From NCBI RefSeq assembly GCF_035013165.1, contig NZ_JAYGJQ010000002.1:372001-436000 (forward strand): a stretch of 64,000 nt of DNA, written 5' to 3'. Below are positions 1 to 8,819 of this stretch, piece after piece. The first letter of the stretch is position 1; every line of letters begins with the position of its first letter. A program made the translations under genes and the position numbers. This DNA comes from Bacteriovorax sp. PP10. GTDB taxonomy: Bacteria; Bdellovibrionota; Bacteriovoracia; Bacteriovoracales; Bacteriovoracaceae. The notes beneath the pieces were generated by a model. That model worked only from the letters and a program-made list of their open reading frames with translations. It was not told where the DNA came from and made no database searches.

Positions 1-1114
1 CAACAGACCCTGTTCCAATCGTCAGTTGCTTTGGAGTAATGCTTGTAATTTTCGCATACACTCTTTTAAAGAATCCGATTTTCTCTTCTTGGGTTTCAGC
101 TGTTTTCTTTTTAATGAAAGCATCAAAAATTTCTTTAAATTTTAAAGCAGGTGTTTCAACAAACTTTTTATAGGCCCAATCAATTTTCGTCGCAGAGATG
201 GTCTCTCTGATGAAAACTTTATTAGTCACTCTATAAACCCCGTAAGTCGTAGGTTTCAATTCTGGTTTAGCTAAAAGAGCATTAAGTTTTTCAAGCTCTA
301 AAGCTAACTCAGGATGAGCTCCGTCGGTATTTTTAATCCCGTATTCAAACTCTCTTTGAGTAATTGTGAGCATATCATTAAGAGCAGCTTGTCTGATAAT
401 GCGCTCTTTTATTTTTCCGTTTTTAAGGATAGTACCATCGAGAGCTTTGATCTCGGCCTTCAGTCTTTTCACCTGGAAGTTTTGGTCTTTATCACTTTTT
501 CTTAGTGTAATGACTTCTTCTTTAAGTTCACCATTTCTTTTAACGACGAGTTTAATATCTTGAACATCTTCAGTTTGCTTAAACTTCTTTAGAATTTTTA
601 AATTGTATTGAAGCGAGATTCTTTCTTCTAAAAGATTATCAACATCTTTTTGGTACTCTTCAAAGTTTTTCATCCAACCTGATACTACTTCTAAATTCTT
701 TGAAGCTTCAGGGGCCGGTGTCACATCATGGGTAACCATGCTGTTGATTGTCTGAAAATATCTTTTAGCTTCGGTGACAACTTCTTCATCGCTAAAAATA
801 TAAAATGCCGGATACTTATTATTGTTCCAGTTTTTAAGTGACCTGTTTAAAGCAGCACGCGTGCGATTCATCCAGTCCATGCGAGGGTGTTGTACCGTCA
901 CAAACTTATTGGAAAATTTTAAAAGCTTTTTATCAATCAGTGCCTGATTCAAATCTTCTTTATAGTTCTCTTTCATGAAAAGGCTTTTTGCCAGGTCCTG
1001 GCAACTAGCAGGCTCTTCAGCAGGCATACGTTCAAACCCTGACTTCTCCTGCATATTTGAGCAAGAAGCGAGCATGAAAACTATAGTGAATAGAGAGATC
1101 TTTTTTAAAAGCAT
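1..1114 (-). CDS. Lipoprotein of unknown function, 3' part cut by window edge
   Basis: An open reading frame runs leftward from an ATG at 1114 to the window edge without a stop, so the C-terminus is missing. The N-terminus MLLKKISLFTIVFMLASC is a lipoprotein signal peptide with a good lipobox (LASC), predicting a lipid-anchored envelope protein. The visible ~371 residues are charged, contain long helical, possibly coiled-coil stretches, and match no family I recognise. It is divergent from the giant lipoprotein gene at 1247, with about 130 bases between them that must hold both promoters. The pairing suggests that the two lipoproteins may act together, but that is inference. Confidence 0.75.
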   Translation of the reverse strand, partial: MLLKKISLFTIVFMLASCSNMQEKSGFERMPAEEPASCQDLAKSLFMKENYKEDLNQALIDKKLLKFSNKFVTVQHPRMDWMNRTRAALNRSLKNWNNNKYPAFYIFSDEEVVTEAKRYFQTINSMVTHDVTPAPEASKNLEVVSGWMKNFEEYQKDVDNLLEERISLQYNLKILKKFKQTEDVQDIKLVVKRNGELKEEVITLRKSDKDQNFQVKRLKAEIKALDGTILKNGKIKERIIRQAALNDMLTITQREFEYGIKNTDGAHPELALELEKLNALLAKPELKPTTYGVYRVTNKVFIRETISATKIDWAYKKFVETPALKFKEIFDAFIKKKTAETQEEKIGFFKRVYAKITSITPKQLTIGTGSV

Positions 1115-1246
1115 ATTGATCTTGTCGGGTATATCTCGAAATAAGTTTAGCTCTATTTTTAATCTAACCCTCTGATATTAAAATCGCTAAAGAAATACCT
1201 GACGGTGCCGATAGGCTATTGATCTATTGTCTTATGGAGTTTTTTT

Positions 1247-4200
1247 ATGTGGTTTAAAACAAGTCTGCTCATTACATGTCTTCTCGTTCAGTCATGTTCG
1301 ATGAACTTCACCGAATGGGGGAGAACTCCTGCGGCCGAAGCAAACTTCGATGACATGATTGCGAACATGAAGGATTTTAAATCCCGCGTGATGGGTTCTG
1401 AGAAAGATGCGACTTGTTCTAAAGAGCAACTCGACGCTGACTTTAAGAAGCTGATGGCCTCGGTTAAGCGCGACTCTTGTTCAGTAGATAATTACTCTAT
1501 TGACCGTGAAGAGTTTGAGAAAAAGGCCTGTCCAAAAGTAAAAGTTGAAGGGTACTTCGATAAAGTTGTTAAACAAACAATCAAAGAAGAAAAAGCTAAA
1601 AAACCATTAACATATTTCCAGAATAAAATTGATCCGGAATTCGTCGGGTTCACTAAAGAAGCACAAAGTTTTTTACTGAAGCTGGGACCCAATATTCACA
1701 ATGCAAGTTTTCCTATTGAAGACAGGGCCGCACTTTTAGCTGAGTATGTTGAAAATGTTGTTATGCCGATTAGAGATATTATCGTTATCAAACGTTCATA
1801 TGTGACGAATGAAGATGACGGAAGAATTATCTATGACAGCTTACAGCCTTATATGACTCGCGAATTTGTAGAAAATCTTGGTCAGAGTGACTTAGGTTTA
1901 ATTACTCAAGGTCCAAACCCAGGGACAACTCCATTTTATATGGAAGTGAAAAAGTCTGAAGGTGGAAAATCTTATCGCCTGAGTTTTTCTGAAACCGATA
2001 TTATCAGACACGACGTTCTAACTTTATTAAAAGCACCGTCATCTAAAAACTATGTCATCGCACTAAAGTGGATGACGTTGCACATGATGCTTTCACAAGT
2101 TTATTTATATGAAACGATTCTAGGAAATAAAGCAGATCTTACTATTCCTAATGCCTGTCAGACTCATTTTAATGGAAATTTACCTGCTAAATTTAAATTC
2201 TCATATGAAGATGGTGTTGGTGAGCAGTTTCTGGATAACATTCTGGCAAGTCATGGTCTGACTTATAAAGAAGACGACATGTCTTACTTAGATTACTACG
2301 TGGACAACGTGAGTAAGGACCCGACGAAAGAAGGTTACAGTGGACTTGTCCCATTCGAAAATTATAAAAACGCCTTAAAGAGTGCAGAAGAGTCTGGGGC
2401 GACAGCGCTTCAACCAAACTTTGATGATGTCTCTCACTTCCAGTCGATCATGCAGTTTAAAGCTGGTGAAGCTCAAGGTGCATTTAGAACAAGAGTGAAA
2501 GGGCAGAACGTGACTCTTGCTGGTTATGAAACTTTCCAGAAGATGCTGGGAGAATACCCGGCCGATGAAATTGCTGAAGTGAATACCAGCGAAGGTGTTC
2601 AACAAATTTATCCGGGGAAACAAAACCTTTCGCCGTATTTATTAGAAGTCATGCAACAAAATGGAGTGATTGATTATTCTGATCTGATCACTTCAAGAAT
2701 GAAGAAAAAGTTTGTTGATAAAAAGGTCTCAATTGATTTTCCTTCAATGTATTCTTCACCTGTGTGGAGAGACTGGAGCTTAAGATACCTGGCAGATACG
2801 ATTTATACTCAAAAAGATGTACCAGCTAATTCAAAATTATACGCCTTGATTAAAGAGTCTTGTATGATGAACAGTCGCCGTGGTGACGTTCTTGATAAAC
2901 TTTGTCTTGAAGGAAATCCGGTCGTTAATTTATCAAACTTCCTGGAAGAATTCCGCTCGGGAGAAAAATACATCCCGACAAGAAGACTGGAAGAAGCCAA
3001 GTTTAGAGAAGTCTATCCGTACTTAACTTTCATTTGGAAAAACATGAGAGACAAGTTTGATCTCTTACCAGATGCGAAGCCATTTGAATTGAACTTCCTT
3101 TTAGATCAGATGTCTGCGGGAAATCCATGGGCACGCTTAAAAATGAGTTACATGGTTGCTCTTGATCAGCTTGAATACAAGCAAGAGGGAGTTGTTCCAC
3201 AATACGGGCCGAGAAGAAATGCTTATACGCAGACTGAAGCGCAATGTAAGGCAAGCAACGTCACTGTTCAGTACAATGCTTTAATGAAAGCAGGAAAAGT
3301 TTTAGGACTTGATAAGCAACTTTCATACAATCATGGTGGATCTATATTATCGACAAAAGAAAAGTCGACAGTGTGGAAAACGATTGTTGATGATATTCAA
3401 CAAAGAAATGCTCAGCTCTTCAGTGTAAAAGGAAAAAATAAAGAGACGTATTATAAGACTGCAGAAGATCTTTCTTATAAGACAATCCTGACGAAAGATG
3501 CGGCCCTGTCTACAGGGATTAACCTTAGTCAAAATACAGTTAGTGCTATTAAAAAAGTGGCCCAAGGTGACGATGCTCAACTGGGAGAATTCTTTTTAAA
3601 ACTTTATAAGATGAAAGACCCAGTGGCACAACAGAAACTGTTCGAGCAGTTTTCAATGGTCAACGGGATCGATAATACATTCAGCTTGAAGTTGAACTTC
3701 TTAGCAATGGATGACGCTTATAAGAAACCAATCTATAAAGATTTATTAAAGCAAGCAGCTCTGTCGAGAAAACTTCAAATTTTATCTGAGCTGGATAGAT
3801 TCTGTAAGATGGATGTGAATGATGAAATGGAATTTAAAAACATTTTCTATTCAACAACCAAAGCGCAAAACGACCTGAATCAAATGGCAGGACTTCCTGC
3901 TGTTCCGACTGAGGTTATGGACAAAATTAGCGAGATGACTTCCAGTGAATGGCGTGACATGTGGTGGGGTATCGGTTCAGGTATCACTGCTATGGCCGCG
4001 ATCGTTGTTGGTGGTGCGTGTACAACTTTATCAGGAGGGATTTGTGCTCCTCTAGGTGGAGTGATGGCAGTAGCGGGTCTATCTTCACTTGGTATTCAAG
4101 TGAAGCTGACGACCAATGAGTATGGCAGAAAAGTCGAGGCCGACATTTCTGAAGCACAAGTTAAAGTGATGGAGGATTTAGGTTTTGCCAATGGCGGCAG

Positions 4201-5605
4201 TGCTGATGAAGTCCACCGCTCGTATGCTTGGACGGCCTTTGAAGCGATCAGTATTTTCCCGTTAATCGGGATTGCGACCAGGTCACTTTCTCTCGGGCCT
4301 AAGCTCGTGTATGTTTCTGCGCAATCGGTTCTCAGAAAAACAGGTAAGGCCTCTTTCAAGGCCGCAGCTAAAACTGTGACTCAGGAAGAAGAAGTGCGAG
4401 CAGCTCAGTATCTGCTAGGACTAACGACCGTTAGTAAAAATGCCGGAGTTGATGCAAAGTCACTGGCAACTGCAACCGAAAAAATCAGTAAGATCAGAAA
4501 GCTTTATACATCTGGTGAAATTGATTTAAATACGATGATGTCAAAAATTGGTGGAGTCCTTGATCCAATCAAGCGCGCGAAACTTGCTTACGCTAAAACT
4601 GTGAAGAATGAAATCGGAAAAGTTTCAGTGAAAGTTAGCCAGGCCAATATTGATAAACAAACAGCGACCATGATGTCTAACTACTTTGGAGACAATCCAA
4701 AAGAGATGTTGAGACTTGTTCAGGGTTATTCAGGCGAGCGTTTAAATAAGGCCGTCAGGATCATGGGAGAAGTGAATGCAACTGACCGTATCGGTAAGCG
4801 CATTCCGGTTTTCTCTGGTGTGAAAGACTGGTACTTAAAAATGAGAAACGAAAGCCTTGCTAAAAATGCGGCGAAAATTTTAAAGCTTGAAAAAGATTTA
4901 ACTGCGATGGGAAAAGGCAAAGGCCAGCTGCAAGCTTACATTAATAAAAACATCGAAGACCTGACGGATATCTTCATTGATATTCCTCTGAGAAAAAGAG
5001 AAATTCCTTACTTCGTATTTGTTCAAGGGATGCCGGACATTAACTTCTATAAAGGAGCGAAGTTCCCAATCCTAAGTATGATGTCGGAAGGACAAACTCT
5101 GAGACGTCTCGTGACGGCGAGAGCGAGACTGGTGCATGAGACTTATAAATCTCAGGCGCGAGCGACGCTGAAGCTTCAACGTTATGTAAAGTCTGAGACG
5201 ACGTACGAAGCTTTCAAATCATTCCAGATGTCAGTTGCTGAGCTTGCCAATAGAAAGACCGGTAAAGAAGCTGCGAAGGTTATGAGTGAGTATCGTGCAG
5301 TAGAAGAGCAGTTAACGAAAAAACTTTATACTCAGTTTAAGGGCACGGGCCAGAACATGGATTATAAAGCTTTCAAAGAATTGCTGATGAATCCATCAAC
5401 ACTTAAAGATAAGGCCACTGCTGAAGCGATTTGGGAGTCGGTACCTGCTGATGAGTTGATGGGATTAAAAGAAGTGGGCGAGTTTGCGCACAAGGCGGTT
5501 CAGGAATTAGCGAAATACTCTGATGTGGATTCATTTGAGAGATATTTGGCGGCACTGAGAGTACTTGTGATTAATAGAAATCCTGCAGTACTAGAAATTA
5601 TGTAG
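1247..5605 (+). CDS. Giant (1452-residue) lipoprotein of unknown function
   Basis: The start ATG follows a GGAG ribosome site (about 1231). The N-terminus MWFKTSLLITCLLVQSC ends in a lipobox cysteine, so the protein should be exported and lipidated. Most of the chain is hydrophilic with scattered cysteines. A single Gly/Ala-rich hydrophobic block lies around residues 905-945 (WWGIGSGITAMAAIVVGG onward) and could insert in a membrane. The region after it is Lys-rich and helical. I recognise no enzymatic motif. The length is exceptional for a bacterial lipoprotein and recalls large surface proteins of predatory bacteria, but no function can be assigned. It ends at a hairpin terminator shared with the convergent gene. 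Confidence 0.85.
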   Translation: MWFKTSLLITCLLVQSCSMNFTEWGRTPAAEANFDDMIANMKDFKSRVMGSEKDATCSKEQLDADFKKLMASVKRDSCSVDNYSIDREEFEKKACPKVKVEGYFDKVVKQTIKEEKAKKPLTYFQNKIDPEFVGFTKEAQSFLLKLGPNIHNASFPIEDRAALLAEYVENVVMPIRDIIVIKRSYVTNEDDGRIIYDSLQPYMTREFVENLGQSDLGLITQGPNPGTTPFYMEVKKSEGGKSYRLSFSETDIIRHDVLTLLKAPSSKNYVIALKWMTLHMMLSQVYLYETILGNKADLTIPNACQTHFNGNLPAKFKFSYEDGVGEQFLDNILASHGLTYKEDDMSYLDYYVDNVSKDPTKEGYSGLVPFENYKNALKSAEESGATALQPNFDDVSHFQSIMQFKAGEAQGAFRTRVKGQNVTLAGYETFQKMLGEYPADEIAEVNTSEGVQQIYPGKQNLSPYLLEVMQQNGVIDYSDLITSRMKKKFVDKKVSIDFPSMYSSPVWRDWSLRYLADTIYTQKDVPANSKLYALIKESCMMNSRRGDVLDKLCLEGNPVVNLSNFLEEFRSGEKYIPTRRLEEAKFREVYPYLTFIWKNMRDKFDLLPDAKPFELNFLLDQMSAGNPWARLKMSYMVALDQLEYKQEGVVPQYGPRRNAYTQTEAQCKASNVTVQYNALMKAGKVLGLDKQLSYNHGGSILSTKEKSTVWKTIVDDIQQRNAQLFSVKGKNKETYYKTAEDLSYKTILTKDAALSTGINLSQNTVSAIKKVAQGDDAQLGEFFLKLYKMKDPVAQQKLFEQFSMVNGIDNTFSLKLNFLAMDDAYKKPIYKDLLKQAALSRKLQILSELDRFCKMDVNDEMEFKNIFYSTTKAQNDLNQMAGLPAVPTEVMDKISEMTSSEWRDMWWGIGSGITAMAAIVVGGACTTLSGGICAPLGGVMAVAGLSSLGIQVKLTTNEYGRKVEADISEAQVKVMEDLGFANGGSADEVHRSYAWTAFEAISIFPLIGIATRSLSLGPKLVYVSAQSVLRKTGKASFKAAAKTVTQEEEVRAAQYLLGLTTVSKNAGVDAKSLATATEKISKIRKLYTSGEIDLNTMMSKIGGVLDPIKRAKLAYAKTVKNEIGKVSVKVSQANIDKQTATMMSNYFGDNPKEMLRLVQGYSGERLNKAVRIMGEVNATDRIGKRIPVFSGVKDWYLKMRNESLAKNAAKILKLEKDLTAMGKGKGQLQAYINKNIEDLTDIFIDIPLRKREIPYFVFVQGMPDINFYKGAKFPILSMMSEGQTLRRLVTARARLVHETYKSQARATLKLQRYVKSETTYEAFKSFQMSVAELANRKTGKEAAKVMSEYRAVEEQLTKKLYTQFKGTGQNMDYKAFKELLMNPSTLKDKATAEAIWESVPADELMGLKEVGEFAHKAVQELAKYSDVDSFERYLAALRVLVINRNPAVLEIM

Positions 5606-5611
5606 ATGATA

Positions 5612-5655
5612 AAGCATGGCAAATGAAAAATTTTGCCATGCTTATTTATAGTTTT
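5612..5655. terminator. Bidirectional hairpin terminator
   Basis: A perfect 12-base-pair inverted repeat, AAGCATGGCAAA (5612-5623) and TTTGCCATGCTT (5632-5643), has an 8-base loop and is followed on the + strand by a T-rich stretch. It lies between two convergent genes and can serve the giant lipoprotein gene on the + strand and possibly the small gene on the other. Confidence 0.75.
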
Positions 5656-6123
5656 TTAAATCTTTTCGTTTACGCAAGTTACAAGAGCTTTGTTGATCAA
5701 TTCAGATCTCTTCGTTTTAGCATTCACTTTATATTTTCTAATTCTTAATTCCATTTTATAAACATTTTTATTGTCATTGATCAGATAGACCTTAGACAGC
5801 ATTTCAATTTGCGAACTATCATCAGTATCGTAAGTGGCCCCGATTGTAATGTGATCAGCAAAATCATTGAAATTATCAGTTTCAACTGTCACAGATGCCT
5901 GGTTTTCATTAGCTAGTTGAAGTACTTTTGTTCTAGCAAGCTCATTGATTTCTTCTCCAGATTGATTTCCGTTATCTGTTAGAGCATTACATTTAAGATC
6001 AACATCATAATTGTAAATATTAACTAATTTTGTTCTATAAGATAAAGCTTCATTATAGTTAGTGCTTCTAGCAGAGACTGCAAAAGAAGAAACAAGCAAT
6101 AAAGTCGTGATAAACATTTTCAT
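5656..6123 (-). CDS. Small secreted protein of unknown function
   Basis: About 155 residues. I place the start at the ATG at 6123 because an AAGGCG ribosome site lies 6 bases upstream and the protein then begins with a clean signal peptide, MKMFITTLLLVSSFAVSARS. An upstream in-frame ATG at 6159 lacks a ribosome site and would put charged residues before the signal. The mature part has two cysteines (near the middle and close to the C-terminus) that could form a periplasmic disulfide, and it looks beta-rich. No family is recognised. Confidence 0.7.
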   Translation of the reverse strand: MKMFITTLLLVSSFAVSARSTNYNEALSYRTKLVNIYNYDVDLKCNALTDNGNQSGEEINELARTKVLQLANENQASVTVETDNFNDFADHITIGATYDTDDSSQIEMLSKVYLINDNKNVYKMELRIRKYKVNAKTKRSELINKALVTCVNEKI

Positions 6124-6258
6124 AAAAAGCGCCTTTTTAAAGGGGTTAATTATGTCCATTTTACTATTTTTAAGAGGGAGAAATGTGAATAGTGAAAGAT
6201 TTATGGCCCGGTCAAAAACCTGCCTAATCTTTATACATCGAGGTTAGAAATCAACGAT

Positions 6259-7095
6259 TTACTTATGAAAATGGTTCTTTAAATCATCCGCAATCTTCTC
6301 CAGATGCCTGTAGTTGTCCCCCTCACGAAGCTTCAAATCACGTTTATCGCCCTTTAACAGGTCTTCAACGTACTTTTCGAAAGCATAGAGAGGACCAGCT
6401 GTTCTTTGTGAAAGAATGAGTCCGGCAAAGAATGAGATCGTCGTAAAAAAGAGAGTAATCGCAAGGTAGCTGATAGCAAAACCAATCGCCGGTGATCTGC
6501 TGGCGATATTAGCACTCTGAAGAGTTAGGGTAAGGTATGAAAGTGCAAAAAGGCCTAAGACCAGACAAGTGCATAAAGAAATCGCAGCAAACTTTAAAGC
6601 AAATTTCATCTGTTCTTTGGCATTGACCAGAGAAAATCCTCTTTGGTTTTCTGGATACCAGATGATGTTGTCTTTCGTAATAATCTTATATGCAATAATC
6701 GCAGCACCAATCCACTGAAAGACGTCTGCGGGATTAAAGACAATCGGAGGTAGAAGGGGAAGTTTCATTGGAAGGAAATCAAGTGTTCCACCATGAATCG
6801 CTCTATCAATAACATTGCCGATAATTCCACCAACCAAAAGTCCGAGTCCTGCTTTAAGCATGTTGAGTTGGGGAGAGAGCATGATAATAAAAATAATATA
6901 AATGAAAAAAAGCAGCCCTCCCATTGAAGAGAGTGTGACTAGAGTTAAACTCGCAGGAAGATCCTGAAGAGTTCCAAAAATAAAGCCTTTATTGATATGA
7001 CTTAATTCTCCTGCCATCTTCATCTTCCAGATGAAATCGATGGCAAGAGCAAGAAGAAATAAGACGAGAGAAAGTATGATGCCTTTTTTAAACAT
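6259..7095 (-). CDS. Signal peptidase II (LspA)-like membrane protein with C-terminal HAMP-like extension
   Basis: Residues 1-140 resemble prolipoprotein signal peptidase. Hydrophobic segments surround the two hallmark motifs, GNVIDR (93-98) and FNPAD (120-124). The two catalytic-type aspartates, D97 and D124, are 27 residues apart, as in the family. Unlike ordinary LspA (about 165 residues) the protein continues to 278 residues with two more membrane segments (about 165-190 and 205-230). It ends in a cytoplasmic tail resembling a HAMP linker (RTAGPLYAFEKYVEDLLKGD followed by LKLREGDNY). It is the last gene of a five-gene operon and overlaps its upstream neighbour by one base. That operon also makes two lipoproteins with non-standard lipoboxes, so it may be a dedicated processing enzyme; this is inference. 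Confidence 0.75.
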   Translation of the reverse strand: MFKKGIILSLVLFLLALAIDFIWKMKMAGELSHINKGFIFGTLQDLPASLTLVTLSSMGGLLFFIYIIFIIMLSPQLNMLKAGLGLLVGGIIGNVIDRAIHGGTLDFLPMKLPLLPPIVFNPADVFQWIGAAIIAYKIITKDNIIWYPENQRGFSLVNAKEQMKFALKFAAISLCTCLVLGLFALSYLTLTLQSANIASRSPAIGFAISYLAITLFFTTISFFAGLILSQRTAGPLYAFEKYVEDLLKGDKRDLKLREGDNYRHLEKIADDLKNHFHK

Positions 7096-8801
7096 TATTT
7101 ACCTGATAAATTTTTCCATACAGTGATCTGGCCTTCAATCTCAGCTGCGTTGGCATTACAGTCACTCCAACAGTTGTGTTTGTTGGTTTTAAGTTTCACT
7201 GAAATTTTTGAAGCTGGGATGTTTGCAAAATTCACCAATGCAGTTTCAATGACATTTGTATGGGCCACATCAACATTCGCAGAAGAGTGAAGTGGAGGCT
7301 GGTTTGCACCATGGCATGTAACACATCTAGCACGCAGTATCGGGTAGAGTGTCTGCTCAAAACCTTTAACTGATGTGAGTTTAGTCACAACAGGAGCTGG
7401 TGGTGTCGTTGGGTTTGGAGTGACTGGTGTCGGCGGAGTCACTGCAGCTGGTGCTTCTGCTTTTATATGAGCAAAGTTAAATGATAATTTATCCGTAGCA
7501 GGACCTTTATCTTTTAAAAGAATCATTGAATATGCTGAAAGCACACTATCTGCTGGAGTGACTTTTTTATCAACAACTAAGTAAGTCGCGTGTTGTGGAT
7601 TGAAGCTTCCATTCACCAGGACTTTTAATGTTTTTACATAAAACTCTTTTGTCGTTCTGATGCGAGGATTACTTAGCTTGTAGCTATACATATCGTATTC
7701 TTCGATATCAATATCAAACATTGAGCCAGCGACTCCAGATAAATGATCTAGTGGCACACTGATTGTCGACTTAAGTGCTTTAGCTGCAGTTGGGCTAAAG
7801 TTAGGATCATTAGTAATAGTGATTTTAGAAATTTTAACTCCATCATCTCTTTGACGAATATCGACTCCGTAAGCGTTTCCGCCAGGAATATAAAAAGGTG
7901 AATCTAGAAATCCCGTTGTACTTGTGACTTCACGCCATTCAAAACCTTTTGTTAGTTTGATATGCCATTCAATCGAAGCACTACCAGCGACTTTTAAAAA
8001 CATCGAATCCGAATTTTGATCAGGGGCATCTACCAGCATCCAGACTTTATAAAAATCAGATGTGGTCACTTTAAAGTTCACGTAAGCGAGACCAGCATCA
8101 ACACTCGTTAGTGTTTTTAATCCTTTTCCTTCCGGTGCCCAGATGTAGCTCACACCATTGGCAGTTGCTTTTTCCATAGGAGCGCGGAGTGACCCACTCT
8201 CGGCCATCATGGTAATAGTTCCTTGATCAATAGCATTTTCTGGATTTAAGATATCTTCAACGGTTTTAGTTTCTTCAGTTGTTGTCGCTGAAACGTTATT
8301 AGTCGTATCTGTTGCTTCTGGAGCTTCAAGATTGATGAGTCTTTTCCATTCTGTAATTTGATTTTGCATTTCGGTCGCATTGGCCGCGCAATCTCCCCAG
8401 CAATTGTGGTGATCATTTTTTAGTTTTAAAACCATGCGGGAACTGGCGATATTATTGAAATCAATTTTATAGTTATCAATGATGGAATTAAATGCGGTCT
8501 CTGCATTTGATGAAGCGTGAAGTGGAGTCTGAGTTGATCCATGACAGCTTACACATCTTGTTGTTGTAATAGGGTAGACTGTTTTTTTGAAGGCCGCGAG
8601 TGAGATCGCTTTCACTTCTGCAGAGGTATAAGTACTCTCTGGTGCGCCATTATTAGTACTAGAATTTGTACTCGTGCCTTTAGATGAAAATTTCATCGCA
8701 GACTTCTGATTACTTTCCGGCATCACACACTGATTGTATCCGACTAGGATGACGGCCAGACCAACAATAGATGATAATTTATATTTTAATGATCTTTTCA
8801 A
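7095..8801 (-). CDS. Lipoprotein with two cytochrome-c-type CxxCH domains
   Basis: The 568-residue protein begins with a signal anchor ending in GYNQC (Cys25), a non-standard lipobox. Two similar modules lie at the ends. CVSCH is at 83-87 and is followed about 50 residues later by HNCWGDC. CVTCH is at 493-497 and is followed by HNCWSDC. CxxCH is the covalent heme-c attachment motif, and the modules resemble the small cytochrome domains found with DUF1501 and DUF1549-type proteins in Planctomycetes. Between them lie about 330 residues, probably beta-rich, followed by a Pro/Thr-rich linker. It is the fourth gene of the leftward operon. It is probably an envelope electron carrier or redox-linked surface protein; heme loading is not proven. 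Confidence 0.8.
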   Translation of the reverse strand: MKRSLKYKLSSIVGLAVILVGYNQCVMPESNQKSAMKFSSKGTSTNSSTNNGAPESTYTSAEVKAISLAAFKKTVYPITTTRCVSCHGSTQTPLHASSNAETAFNSIIDNYKIDFNNIASSRMVLKLKNDHHNCWGDCAANATEMQNQITEWKRLINLEAPEATDTTNNVSATTTEETKTVEDILNPENAIDQGTITMMAESGSLRAPMEKATANGVSYIWAPEGKGLKTLTSVDAGLAYVNFKVTTSDFYKVWMLVDAPDQNSDSMFLKVAGSASIEWHIKLTKGFEWREVTSTTGFLDSPFYIPGGNAYGVDIRQRDDGVKISKITITNDPNFSPTAAKALKSTISVPLDHLSGVAGSMFDIDIEEYDMYSYKLSNPRIRTTKEFYVKTLKVLVNGSFNPQHATYLVVDKKVTPADSVLSAYSMILLKDKGPATDKLSFNFAHIKAEAPAAVTPPTPVTPNPTTPPAPVVTKLTSVKGFEQTLYPILRARCVTCHGANQPPLHSSANVDVAHTNVIETALVNFANIPASKISVKLKTNKHNCWSDCNANAAEIEGQITVWKNLSGK

Positions 8802-8819
8802 AGTCTACTTCCTTCAGTC

